From contig NC_056042.1 in NCBI RefSeq assembly GCF_004379255.2, positions 10,649,901-10,713,900 of the forward strand: a DNA stretch of 64,000 nucleotides. The letters are read 5' to 3'. Positions 1-10,882 of the stretch are shown here, one piece after another (the stretch's first letter is position 1; each line of letters opens with the position of its first letter). The notes beneath the pieces were generated by a model. It had not been told where the DNA came from. It did not search any database and was given only the letters and a program-made list of their open reading frames with translations. The DNA comes from Salvia splendens (lineage: Eukaryota > Streptophyta > Magnoliopsida > Lamiales > Lamiaceae). Position numbers and translations under genes: made by a program.

Positions 1-441
1 AATCTAGAGGATGAGAAGAGCAATGAGTACCTCTGGAGTATGGAAGTTTCTTGGCCTTTCCTAAGATGCACTCTTCACAAGGAACAACATCTTCATTTTC
101 TTGGCATTTCAGAATCCCTTTTCTAACCAGCTCCTTCACACTCCCCATAGATGGATGACCCAGCCTTGTATGCCACTGATTCAGTGTGTTTGACGCCACA
201 TTGTGCGCTTGAACAGAATTCTTACTGCAGATGAGTGCAGCCATGTAGTATAGGCTCCCTCTCCTCTCTGCCCTCATAAGCACCTTTCCATCTTTACACA
301 CCTCCATCTTGCCATCTACAGAGTTGAAGGAACACCATTTTCTCTCCAAAAAACCGAGTGAAATCAGATTCCTCTTCACATCAGGGATGTATCTGACCCC
401 ACTCATAACTATAGTGCCTCTATTATCACCAGCCTGCAATC

Positions 442-1440
442 TCACAGTGCCAACACCTTGTATAGACACACCTGATTATTCCCAAGCACTACAGATCCAC
501 TTGCCTCCTCAATCTCCTCAAACCAGTCGATATTTGGACACATATGGAAGCTACAACCGGAGTCCATGATCCAAGACCCCAGTATCTTATCATCAATAAC
601 ATTCAATACCTCATTCACCTCCTCATCATCCATTCCCTCAGCTGAATTGACCGCTTTCCCTTCACTTTCTTGCTTCCTTTTCCAAGTGAAACAGTCCTTT
701 TTCAAGTGACCGGGTTTCTTACACCAATGACAGGATCGCGTTTCCTTTTGACCACTCGAAGCATTCTTGAAAGTTTCTTGAGGTTTCTTGAATAGCCTTT
801 TTCCTTTGTACTTTCTAACGTTGAGGCTCTCGGCATTTGAGACAACATTTGCCTTCAACTCACATTTCTGAAGCTCTTTTGCTCTAAGTGCCGTCTGAAC
901 TTCAAGCAATGTGATGGTTCTATCACGACAATATAGAAAAGCATCGCGGAATTGATCAAAGGAAGGTGGTAGAGCGTTCAATAGCAGAATCGCCTTGTCC
1001 TCGTCTCCAATGGATACATCAATGTTCTCGAGGTCATCCACCGCTTTATTGAACTCCTCTAACTGCTCCAGAACTCCGGCCCCCTCCAAGAACCTATAGG
1101 AATAGAGGCGCTGCTTCATAAACAGCCTATTTGCTAAGGATTTTGTGAGGTAAAGATCCTCTAACTTTGACAAGATGATCGCCGCCGTTTTCTCCTTCGC
1201 AACCTCGCGAAGCACCTTGTCTCCAAGGCTGAGCACGATCGCACTATGCGCTTTTCCCTCGATCTCAGCCTTCTTGGCAGCCGCCTTCTCATCCATGGCT
1301 GCCTTTCCTTTTTCTCCCTCTTCTTCAGCCGTCAACGCCGACGCCAAGCCCTGTTGTATCAGCATGGCTCTCATCTTCATGCGCCAAAGAGCAAAGTCAT
1401 TTTTGCCCGTAAACTTTTCTGCCTCGAACCTAGAGGCCAT
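442..1440 (-). pseudogene. copia gag and start of protease
   Basis: Encodes a Ty1/copia capsid polyprotein, which packages element RNA into cytoplasmic virus-like particles. The start chosen is the Met at 1440 (MASRFEAEKFTGKNDFALW), the usual copia gag N terminus; the open frame extends 12 codons upstream without family resemblance. Visible in order are the UBN2-type gag domain (LW..M...L), a CCHC zinc knuckle (CHWCKKPGHLKKDC, near residue 238) and the protease active-site region (WIMDSGCSFHMC). The frame breaks near 465, where the expected protease continuation lies in another frame. The break makes this copy non-functional unless it is a sequencing error. Confidence 0.85.
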
Positions 1441-1530
1441 CTTCTTCGTGGATTCGATTCCCAAAGAAAAACACAAGATTAGAACAGCTCAAGAATACGC
1501 CGATCAAATTTCCCACAGAAGGCGCCAATT

Positions 1531-1874
1531 TGTTGGAAACGTTTGTAGATGAATGGCGTAGAATTGATGTTGATAAAAAAGAGATGAAGTTGAGAGAATG
1601 TTAAATCCTATTAGAGAAAGAATCGACTGATTACAAGAATCACAAAGTGGGAAAATCTTAACTAGCTAACTAACTAACCAACTATTTAAACACAACAAGA
1701 ACTAACGGCTAGTTAGATCAATGGCCAGGATTTAATCCCTAAACTAACTCTACATCCGACGGCTACTGAAACATCCGAAGCTTGAGTGAGCTTCAGCGAG
1801 CCTCTCTTCATTTCTCTCTTGAAGCAAATGCATGAAGCAGCCGGTGCAGCTCAGTGATCATCTCCACACTAACA
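1531..1874 (-). repeat. 5' LTR of the minus-strand copia element
   Basis: The plus strand runs from tgttgg at 1531 to ctaaca at 1874, giving the TG...CA ends of an LTR of about 344 bp. On the minus strand the LTR ends in CCAACA and is followed by a leader starting AATTGGCGCC before the gag ATG, where a primer-binding site would lie. The second LTR is outside the window, so neither LTR identity nor the target duplication can be checked. Confidence 0.6.
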
Positions 1875-1971
1875 ATACTAAAAAACTTTATGTATCTCTC
1901 TCTTACTTTATCAATAATGCATTAAAACCCGTGCTGAACCCAAAGTTCATACTCTTCGGGGACGGATGGAG
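1875..1971. mobile_element. truncated Stowaway-type MITE (right end)
   Basis: The right end ggggacggatggag followed by TA is the typical Stowaway (Tc1/mariner MITE) terminus, and the interior (tctctctcttactttatc, aaagttcatactctt) matches the style of the other MITEs here. The left end is missing because the copia LTR abuts at 1874. Confidence 0.6.
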
Positions 1972-3009
1972 TATTACATATAACATACAAAATCTCACCA
2001 AAAAAAAGAAGTTTGATATGTGTTTTCAAAGTTTGCAATTTCACCAAATGTCTTGAAAGAAAACATGAATGCTGGAAACATTTGATCTTGAACCTCTAAC
2101 ATCTCTGTTTTAACATTCCTCACCAGCCTCTTTTCGTGAGTTGTTGCTTTGTTTTTGACATCTCTGTATTATTCTTGACATTAATTCTTTTTTATAAAAA
2201 AGATCCCTCCTTCTCTAAGTTGAGATTTCAAATTCTGAATAATATTCTTAGGGAATGAAGCCTGCATCCTTGCCCCCTGAAAATAAAAGATAACACATCT
2301 TAATCTGAATATAAGAAAGATGATAAACCTTATGTTTCTTGATTTGTCTTTATATATTACAAACACAGTTTACTATCATTAGCTTAATAGATTGATAAAA
2401 AGAAAATAATACCTTAGAATCATGGAACACACACTCTTAACTGTTGTCTCTACTATCCTCTGAAACAGTTTCAAACAGTTTCAAACACAGGAACACAGAC
2501 TTTAATGGCAGACTTGGTTATGGCAGCATGGAGATTGTTTAACACGATGACAATAGGAGCCATAGCTTGAACAATATCCTATGGAAAGAACAACAAAACA
2601 TAAAACCAGTCATTAATTTTAGAATAAGGAGTGGAGCTGAATAGTAGAATAGATAAACACTCATTTGTGGCTTGAAATGTTAAGGTACTGAATGTGGTCA
2701 CATATTATTTTTTTGCAGTGAATCATGTTAATGGATTGCTACAAGTAGAAGTGACTCCAAAAGAACAAAGATTGCATACAAACTGACAAATGAGGTTAGC
2801 AAGAGCTGAAACTGCAAAATATATTGATTATTGGAGTTAAATGCAGAAACAACGAGAAATAATTACACATTCAAAATGCAGGGGCAGATTGTACAAAAAA
2901 CATCAAACAGAGGAGGCATAGCAGGTTTCAATTGTTACACTACAGGGAAACAATGGAAGATTCAAGGTTAAAGAGCACATCTCACTGTAATAAGACTATG
3001 TACTAATAT
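1972..3009. other. non-coding host sequence left of the solo LTR
   Basis: Apart from the two exon-like pieces at 2181-2276 and about 2490-2578 (minus), this is AT-rich sequence with no long open frame. It resumes at 13262 after the solo LTR, as the shared aatat target duplication shows (3005-3009 and 13262-13266). Confidence 0.5.
2181..2578 (-). pseudogene. two exon-like pieces of an RPA/DUF223-like gene
   Basis: On the minus strand an acceptor (ttctttccatag) precedes a segment starting at 2578 that reads DIVQAMAPIVIVLNNLHAA and runs into a stop. A second acceptor (tttattttcag) precedes 2276-2181, reading GARMQASFPKNIIQNLKSQL then REGGIFFIKKN and a stop. The second piece resembles the OB-fold N-terminal (DUF223) domain of plant replication protein A large-subunit-like proteins (pattern: G-x-R-I/M-Q-A-x...L...L-x-E-G-x-x-Y/F-x-I). 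Such genes are often carried or multiplied by Helitrons. The family assignment rests on recall of this pattern only. It could be a decayed host gene or a TE passenger. Confidence 0.35.
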
Positions 3010-3577
3010 TGTAACACCCGCCCTTTTTGAACCATAGTCGATCCAGTATCGCATCACACTAGCTGTTATTCTCGTTTGTTCGAGTTTTAAAACGTGCGTG
3101 ATCTCGATAATCATAAAAAAGACGTTTAATAGTTTTGCTAAATGCTGCATAAAAATTTTGAGTTTTTTTTCACAAGTTCAAATAGAATTCGCAAAGTCCT
3201 ATGTTATTACATTTTGAATATCGAGAATACACAAAAAGAGGAGACGCGCCATGAGTATTGGCACATGTGCACATCCCGGAACCTACAAAAGAGGAGATAA
3301 ATATTCGTCGCATCACCATCACATCATTCAAATTAAGACGAGGCGTTTGACGAAATCACATCACATCAAAGCATGGTTCCCAAACGACGGCACACGTTTT
3401 CCAAACGATGGCACACGACTTTTTAGGTGACGAGATGTTTTATTCTTGCCATTTTTGGTATATTGAATGTTTGATTTGCCAATTTGCCTCATTTGGTAAA
3501 AAGTCCATAACCTTTGGACAATGCATTTCCTTCATGAATGAAGCTTCTAACAATGTAATCTCATGTATCTTTTCTTC

Positions 3578-3585
3578 TATAAATA
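3578..3585 (+). promoter_or_regulatory. TATA box of the solo LTR
   Basis: TATAAATA in the context cttctataaataccaccc, about 570 bp into the LTR, where a U3 promoter would lie. A pyrimidine-rich stretch follows. Confidence 0.45.
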
Positions 3586-4052
3586 CCACCCTCCCTACAT
3601 TACTAATCCTTTGCTTCACCACACAAAACATTTTACCATCAAAGTTCTCCTTCAAGTGAGGATCTTTCAAGCAAGGAAATAAAGTCTCATCACCACCTTC
3701 ACTTCTTCTTTTTCCTCCTTAAGGTGTTCTTTTTTTCACCCTAATAATTCTTATGTTTCATGGCCATTTTCATACCACATTCAAAGCATGAACATTTGTA
3801 GAATATCATGCCCATCAATACCACATTATACTTATTCCTTAAACAGGAGCACCAATGTCTTGATCGTTCTTAATTAACAAACTTCTTATCAAAGCACTTA
3901 GGGACCAATACCTTTTCTTTGCCCAAATTGTTAAAGAAAACAAGAAGAAAACATGAACTGTGATAGCTAAGTTTAATACCGAGCTACCGACGGTGCCGCC
4001 GCTGCATCAGGACAGCCCACTGCTGCTGCCTCCGACAGCCACGCTGCCACGC

Positions 4053-4372
4053 TGATACGAGTCTTCTATTATTATTATTTTGTTTAGATATTATAGGAAT
4101 TTAGTATATCTTTTTGTATCCACACATATTTATAATATGTGTGGAGTCTTCCAAAATAATTAGTCAATCTATCTATGAAATTATCGTTATTTTGGCTCAA
4201 TTGAATAGCAAACAAGAAACCTCTCCTAAGGCTGCCGACGAGACTGATCCCGTGCTCAGCCGCCCTTCGCCGGAGTAGTCGCCGACCCAAATACGTTTGG
4301 CGCTCGACAACGACGGTACTAGTTTCTTGATTGTGATTGGAATTCGAACGTTGAGGATCAAGATCCTTAACA
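4053..4372 (+). repeat. 5' LTR of the 2.6 kb element
   Basis: 320 bp, nearly identical to 6335-6654. Differences are scattered substitutions and small indels near the tgtgtgg and gctcaatt stretches, so the insertion is not brand-new but is much younger than the surrounding solo LTR. Confidence 0.9.
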
Positions 4373-4623
4373 ACTGGTGCTTTCATCCCTTACTCTTCCT
4401 CCGCATCACCACCAACTCCAACTACCAAACCAAAATCCACATTATTCAGTCCATTCTTCGACCCCATCACCATAGCTAGCCCTTTTTTAATCGGCAAAGT
4501 GGAAGGACATCGACATCATTTTTTTTTCCATTATCAGCTCCACTGTCTTCTCACCATAACCCAAACCTCTTCTTCACCAAAAATAAACCAGCCGGCCTCC
4601 TCACCGGAGGCAACGCTCAAGAG

Positions 4624-4869
4624 ATGATTGGTGACACGTCACGTCGTTTCTCGGCGGGCGCCCGCCGCGGCGAGGGCAACCTGAGGCGGCCCCAGTGCGA
4701 TAGCCCAGAGTGCAGCAGACCACGGCGCGCCGTGGCAGGGGCAGGCGAGACCTCATCTCAAGGCTTGGAATTGATCATGGCACGGTTCGACAAATTGGAA
4801 TCACATTGGGAGGAACTTTATCGACGTGTGACAAGATTGCGGTTGTCAAAAGCAGCTTGTGGACAATAG
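4624..4869 (+). CDS. short gag-like ORF in the 2.6 kb element
   Basis: 81 residues, basic and Arg/Gly-rich at first (RRFSAGARRGEGNLRR), then a short helical stretch (IMARFDKLESHWEELYRRV) of the sort found at the start of Ty3 gag proteins. No zinc knuckle or defined domain is seen. It lies just after the primer-binding region, as gag should. It may be the remnant of a longer gag rather than a working protein. Confidence 0.35.
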   Translation: MIGDTSRRFSAGARRGEGNLRRPQCDSPECSRPRRAVAGAGETSSQGLELIMARFDKLESHWEELYRRVTRLRLSKAACGQ

Positions 4870-5213
4870 CCTTGTGCGCGCTTCGATTCCGGAGAGATTT
4901 GCCCTTCTCCGCTACCGGCACAGCGAACCCGCCGCACCTATCTGCCCCACCGTCAGCCACCGCCTGCGCGCTCTAATTCCAATGGGTATCCCGTCCGACG
5001 GAATGTCCACCAGCCGCCACCCATCGCCTTCCCTACTGGGGATCAGTTCGAGGATCAAGAGCTGCGCCGAATCCCTAACCCGGGTAATTTTTCGTCAGAG
5101 TCGCACCAGCTGCAGTTTCTGCCATCGAAAGAGTCGACTCGTAGGAACCCGCCAGTTCTGAGACAGTATGTTGGGTTTCCGGTAGATGATGCTCCACGGA
5201 CGCGCCCAAGCAT

Positions 5214-5963
5214 GTGCAGGGATCTGCCAAAAAAAGTGCATTCGGTTGCGAGTGTCAGATTACAAGCCACGACCCCCCGACCGACTGGCCTCTGCGACCA
5301 CAACCGCCTCCCTTGCATCAACCCACATGTTGGGACCCACCGAAACAACAGGAATACTGGTCACATAAGCCACCAACACATGTGGATCCCCTTGACCGTG
5401 GGTTTGTAAAATTCGTACCTTTGCTACAGCCACCACTGCCGCATCGCTTTCGGAGTGAGGAAGATGAGGGCAGATGTTATGGAGAGGTCATTACTCACAC
5501 ACATTTGCCGACACGAGACGGCGACAAGGAGCTGTGTGATTCAGAGGACTCCATATTAGATGCAGAGCTTTGTGATTCAGAGAACTCCATATTAGAGACA
5601 GTAGCAAAGAAACTCATGGATCGCGGCTTGCCTAGTAAGAATTGGGGATCTAGGGAAGGTAGAGATGGCAGACTCGAAGACCAAGTGAAGAAGGTCATCG
5701 CCTCACTCAATGTTGTTCAAGTGTCATCCAAAAATGTTGTTGGAAATTGTTGGAGCAAGAAAGGAGATGATGCTTACACCGGTTTGCCAGTCATTGCTTG
5801 TGCCGGTGAGGTACCAAGTATGAATCATCGACCAACATCGCTCGAAGGATCGAAAGGATTAGTTGTGGGTGAAGGTGGTACAGTTAGTGATATATTTAAG
5901 ATGATCACATTGATCCCTTTGTGTGCATTCGATCCTGGTATATGTGTCAGTTTTAGCAAATGA
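5214..5963 (+). CDS. uncharacterised 249-residue ORF of the 2.6 kb element
   Basis: An open frame of 249 residues. Residues 1-90 are rich in Pro, His and Trp. A duplicated acidic motif follows (ELCDSEDSILD, then ELCDSENSILE), then a Lys-rich stretch and a hydrophobic C terminus ending in FDPGICVSFSK. I recognise no known domain. The repeated CDSE[DN]SIL motif is an obvious internal duplication of about 36 bp (5532-5605). The ORF lies between the 5' leader and the purine tract, in gag-pol position. It may be a diverged gag fragment or a passenger sequence; whether it is translated cannot be judged. Confidence 0.4.
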   Translation: MQGSAKKSAFGCECQITSHDPPTDWPLRPQPPPLHQPTCWDPPKQQEYWSHKPPTHVDPLDRGFVKFVPLLQPPLPHRFRSEEDEGRCYGEVITHTHLPTRDGDKELCDSEDSILDAELCDSENSILETVAKKLMDRGLPSKNWGSREGRDGRLEDQVKKVIASLNVVQVSSKNVVGNCWSKKGDDAYTGLPVIACAGEVPSMNHRPTSLEGSKGLVVGEGGTVSDIFKMITLIPLCAFDPGICVSFSK

Positions 5964-6334
5964 AAGTGTGAATTTCTTGCTACGCAATTGGCAGAAATGG
6001 ATCTATGTGAGGAGAATGAGAAACTACACATTGACAATATTTTCAGGAATGCTATGAATATTCTGTCAGATAATGATAAGGAGCTGCCACATGAAGGATT
6101 TATCAAGTGCTTGTTTGCCACATGAAGGACTTGTAGCCTCGGGCTAAACATGCCAGCAAAACCGGTTGTCTTCACAAATGATCAGAAATTTGATGGAGAT
6201 GATGGGAGACATTCACCTATTTGGTTTGCATTTGATCCAGGAGGAGAAGCCTCGCCAAAGTTGTTGCTTTCGACTGTCATCGTGCTTCGTGGTTTCCACC
6301 TTGAGGACAAGGTGGATTTTAACCGTGGGAGAGT

Positions 6335-6654
6335 TGATACGAGTCTTCTATTATTGTTATTTTGTTTAGATATTATAGGGATTTAGTATATCTTTTTGTA
6401 TCCACACATTTTATAAATATGTGTGGAGTCTTTCAAAATAATTAGTCAATCTATCTATGAAATTATCGTTATTTTGGCTCAATTTAGTAGTAAACAAGAA
6501 ACCTCTCCTAAAGCTGCCGACGAGACTGATCTTGAGCTCAGCAGCCCTTCGCCGGAGTAGTCGCCGACCCAAATACGTTTGGCGCTCGACAACGACGGTA
6601 CTAGTTTCTTGATTGTGATTGGAATTCGAACGTTGAGGATCAAGATCTTTAACA
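6335..6654 (+). repeat. 3' LTR of the 2.6 kb element
   Basis: 320 bp direct repeat of 4053-4372, preceded by a purine tract and followed by the cacgc target duplication. Confidence 0.9.
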
Positions 6655-7207
6655 CACGCACACACGCACATCTTGCTGCCCTCTAGGCAGCCACACGCAC
6701 ACAGCTGCTGCGTTCGGCTGACTGCCTCGTGACAGCAACAGCAACTGCGTTCGGCAGCCGCAAACGCCGCTGCTGCTGCAGCCATGCATGCCGAAACCCC
6801 TGCCGCCACTGCTCAACAGCCACCGTGTCGACGGCGGCTGGTCTCTCGCGCGTCGGCAAATCCCGACGGCGCCTCGACATCTATTTTTGACCAAGAACGA
6901 AGGACGATGTGAGTTTATGTGTGTTTTAAAGTAGGGAGTGATGCAAAGGAGGAGGCAGCCATGACCGGCGGCCGGCGACGCCAAGGCCGGCCGAATGGAG
7001 GTGACGAGAGAGAGAGACGTGAGATGTTAGGGAGAGGAAGAAAGGGACGCCTATGTGCTGAATTAATTTGGGCTTCCTTTTGGGCCTAGTCTTTTTTTAA
7101 GTGAGCTCTCTTCATTCTTTAATGTGGGCCGAATTGTTAGAGAAGAAATGAGAATTTTGGGCTCTCATTAATTATATCTTTGGGCTCTAAGTGAGGAATG
7201 GACCTTT

Positions 7208-8675
7208 TGAAGGGGTTGGCAGCGGAAGAATATATAAATCAATTATATAATAATTCTGTTCTATTTAGCATATTATTTAAACAAATTCTATTTGCGTAAT
7301 TATCACATGTATCATGCTCATAACTTGAATTAAATCATGTTTTAAGTGTAATTGAAACCTAAAACATGCTTTTCCACGGATTAGCCATTTTACCTTGAAG
7401 ATTCTCCAAAGAATCGAAGATAGCTCGCGCCTTCTCCACTTGAAGGTCTTGAGTACTAAACCACAGATCTTCTGGCTGGCTCCCGGACTGTATGCTGATA
7501 TCAGTGTGGGATGATCTCACCAGAATACTAGGACTTAAATAAAGAAGACATAAATCCTATGTCACGGAGTAGAGAAAAATCGTCCCTCACTATGTAGGAG
7601 AGGGGGACGGAAATTTTGATAAAAAAAATAAGTGTATTTTCTGTCTCCTTTATTCTCCTATTTATATTAAGTCACATATTGGGCCCAGTCAAGGATCTAT
7701 GGAAGGTTTTGGATATGGTCACCCCCAATTAGCTTTTTACTAATTAAATTGAACCCATAATTTAATACAAGCTTATATTGGAATATTACGAGCAGCCACT
7801 ACAGAAGTAATATTGCACTGCCCATCCAAATCCAAAATTATAAGTAATTCAGGTTTCCATTTGTTTGTCGTTCATTTCCCGCGCTTAAGATAGAAACGTC
7901 CATTAATTAATTAGTGTCTTCTATGAACTTAATTAATTAACATCTTATTAATTCCAAGAGTCGACTTAGCAAGAAAAACTTATTTATCATTCATAGAGTA
8001 ATCAAACTCCAACTAGCTAGGTTATGAATAATAAAATCTTGTTTCGAGCTCCTCTTGAGGACGTTATCAAACGAGACTCATCTCGAGCACGATTTAATAT
8101 AATAGCACTCCTATCACCGCTAGATAATAATCACCACTACCTAATATACCAGGATTATTGGGTTGTGAAAAATCCGCACCATTTGGTAAGTCAAAGTAGT
8201 GCATAATCAATACCGTATGCTCAATGCTAACTTACATTGATTAAGAAATAAATAATTATCAAGACTTTGCCTTTCAGTAGATAGCATACAGACTTGTCTT
8301 GCTGTTAGATCCAATTTAGTGCTATACCACACCAATGTCATCTTATTTCAGTAAGACTTAGAAATTTGCGGACTGGCATTGTAACCTTTCATGATAGGTA
8401 GTCTAGGCCTATCTGGGTTGTGAAATTCTTATTTTTCTTTGTTCAGAACTGACCGTGTTACCTTAAAGTGGACGACGCCCACAACCGGTCTACTAAAACA
8501 AAGACTTAGACTTTATTAAGTTACTTATATTTAAACATGCAATAAATATCTATTAAATGTTAAACATAACAACATTATGACAAAAATAATGTGTTGCATC
8601 AATTGGAAAATAAAATAAAAGTTTTTACAGTATTCAATCACTCGAAAGGTGATTTCTAGTATACAAACTCTAACA
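7208..8675 (-). repeat. 3' LTR of the minus-strand copia
   Basis: On the minus strand it runs from TGTTAGAGTTTGTATACTAG (at 8675) to CCAACCCCTTCA (at 7208), about 1.47 kb, matching the LTRs at 29703-30959 and 38063-38868. It is preceded on the minus strand by the purine tract TGGGAGAT. A TATAAATAG-type box on the minus strand lies at 7658-7666. Confidence 0.85.
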
Positions 8676-8745
8676 ATCTCCCATTTATACTCAAAACAGC
8701 TTTCGAGCATACAAAATAAATGTGCACTACGTGTAATTCTCCCAC

Positions 8746-9403
8746 TTATACGGAAAGCGAGTTGAGGTCTTGAATGAGTCGAACTCCCGTCACTTCAACA
8801 TGGCGTTCGAACGGTTTCACCGCCAATGCCTTTGTAAAAGGATATGCCAGGTTGTTCTCTGACGCAATCTTGACCACTTGTATGCCTCCTCTCTGCACTA
8901 TATCTCTAATGATATGATACTTCCTCTTTATGTGTTTGCTCGCTTTGTGAGCTCGTGGTTCTTTCGAGTTTGCCACAACACCAGAATTGTCACAATAAAT
9001 GGTGATGCTCTTGGGAAGATTCGTAACCACACCTAAGTCCAAAAGGAAGTTTTTGAGCCATACAACCTCCTTTGCAGCCTCTGAAGCGGCCACATATTCG
9101 GCTTCCATGGTAGAGTCCGCAATGCATTTCTGCTTCACACTCTTCCAAATAACGGAACCACCTCCTAAGGTGAACACATATCCAGAAGTAGATTTTCTCG
9201 AGTTCTTATCAGCTTGAAAATTTGAGTCAGTATATCCTAAAGGACAGAGCTCGGCTGCATTGTAAACTAGAGCATAGTCCTTAGTCCGTTTAAGGTACTT
9301 GAGTATGTTCTTTACGTCAGTGCAATGTCCTTGGCCCGGATCAACTGATATCTTGCTACCATGCCAACAACAAAGCAAATATCAGGCCTTGTACAAAGTA
9401 TAG
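8746..9403 (-). pseudogene. copia RNase H and pol C terminus
   Basis: Encodes the RNase H of a copia polyprotein, which degrades the RNA strand of the RNA/DNA hybrid. Visible are GYTDSNFQADKNSRKSTSGY, the motif TMEAEYVAASEAAKEVVWL and YCDNSGVV. The frame ends in LIQDLNSLSV as in the plus-strand copy at 37993. The upstream coding sequence continues at 10883 after the inserted solo LTR. Confidence 0.85.
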
Positions 9404-10882
9404 TGATGCACTATTTTTTTAGCACTTAAAATACTTGCAAGTATACATGGTAGATCTAGTATAGCTAAAGGTCAGTACCAGGTTATTGAACATGGGGAAT
9501 ATAATTGCAATTGGCTATTATGTATTAAACGTCATATACTATCTAAAGAAACAAGAGTTTTGGGTTTAAATAAATAAAACAAATAAAGCTAGTAAATTAA
9601 GCAAAGAGTGGAATTCTTAGGATAGAGCTTTCACAATTATGGCTATGCAAATTCCAACTACAACACCCTAGCACATTTAATACAATGATAGAACGAGTCA
9701 CCTAAGTTTTGCCCATGCGGTACAAACGTGGATTACTAACACTAGGGGCGTCAATCCTAGATCCGTAACTCCCTAAAGCTCCTAAGACCCTTGAAAAGTA
9801 CTCACTCTCAATTAAAAGTGCCGTTTTAAGGGAAGCTAATTGTAGTGTCTATTAAGTGGATCTAACTCACCAACCTCCTCTCACGATTATATATATATTA
9901 AATCATCACAGAATGTGTCACTCAAACGTGAAACATTATCCAATTACTTAAGGAAGAAATAAAGTAAGAACAAGACGAATATTAAATAGCAAAACGTAAT
10001 TATATAACCCAATAAAAGTTACTAACACATCCAAATAATTCTTATAGTTTAGCTAGTCATAGACAAATAGCAAAAACTACAAATTATATAAAAAAACATA
10101 AAGAAAAAGCAAACAGAACCCAAGGATGAATTGTTGTGCAATATTTAGTCTTCTCTTTCCTTGCTCCAATCTCCAAGAATGGTGATGGTATGATGGATGG
10201 AGGAATTAGGGTTGGAGATTATAGGGAGGAGCCATGAAGGCTCCCCTTTTGGGGGCTATGAATTGGCGAATATTATGAATTAGGTTATGGGGTATATATA
10301 GGCTTGAAAATGGTTTAAACATGGTAAAAAGTGTTCTCCAAGTAATTGGAAAGAAGGAATTTTCGTGCCCTATAGGTTAAGGAAAAGATTTGACTTAACA
10401 TGGTAAAAGTTTCTTTCATTCCTTAAATTCCTGCCAGCACTTGACAGCAATGCGCAGTCTTCGTAGAATGGCCATAAATTTCCCCACAACAAGGCACAAT
10501 CTTCGTGAAACTCTTTCGAAGACGAAGAGAATGACATGTAGAACGCCCTAATCGGACTTCAGAATCGCCTGCAAATTGAGTTTGAACATAGGCAGTCGTG
10601 CACGAAAGGGCCCAGCGGTCCGCTGGACAGCTCCAGAACTGTCTGGACTCGGTCCAGCGACCGCTGCATTGGGTGCAGCGGGCAGCTGGGTTGCACTTCA
10701 GTTCCAGCTTCTGAATTTTGATCTTTTTATGTTTTTTTCTGCTCTATTTTGCACATTTCCCACAAAACACGTAAAAATATCAAAATGGATAAAATATGCA
10801 AATAATGGACATGTAATGCAACTTTGACACTCAAAACGGACCAAATAATGGCCTTAAAATAGTGCAAAATTCGAGCGTATCA
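9404..10882 (-). mobile_element. solo LTR inserted in copia pol (Ty3/gypsy type)
   Basis: Plus strand starts TGATGCACTATTTT and ends GAGCGTATCA; on the minus strand it starts TGATACGCTCGAATTTTGCAC, the usual start of a large gypsy LTR family. Flanks are tatag (9399-9403) and catag (10883-10887). The uninterrupted copia copy at 37330-37360 has the sequence complementary to catag once at this site, so the target duplication is real with one mutation. A related copy is at 26845-28228. It holds no protein domain. Confidence 0.8.

Larger units (their letters stand above)
1..1874 (-). mobile_element. 5' portion of a Ty1/copia retrotransposon (cut by window edge)
   Basis: Read on the minus strand this holds a 5' LTR, a leader, gag with a zinc knuckle, the protease start and the GAG-pre-integrase zinc region. 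RT and RNase H lie beyond position 1. Positions 1-440 (minus) still encode a recognisable pre-integrase segment with the H-x3-H...C-x2-C pattern (WHTRLGHPS, later CEECILGKAKK), but out of frame with gag. The copy is therefore damaged. It abuts a Stowaway MITE fragment at 1875, so it probably inserted into that MITE. Confidence 0.85.
4053..6654 (+). mobile_element. complete non-autonomous LTR retrotransposon, 2.6 kb
   Basis: Two 320 bp direct repeats (4053-4372 and 6335-6654) start TGATACGAGTC and end TTAACA, and both outer flanks are cacgc (4048-4052 and 6655-6659), a perfect target duplication. A primer-binding-like stretch (actggtgctttcatc) follows the 5' LTR, and a purine-rich tract (cgtgggagagt) precedes the 3' LTR, preceded by cttgaggacaagg as in many Ty3 elements. 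The interior (1.96 kb) has no protease, RT, RNase H or integrase, so it must borrow machinery. It sits inside the solo LTR that starts at 3010. Confidence 0.9.
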
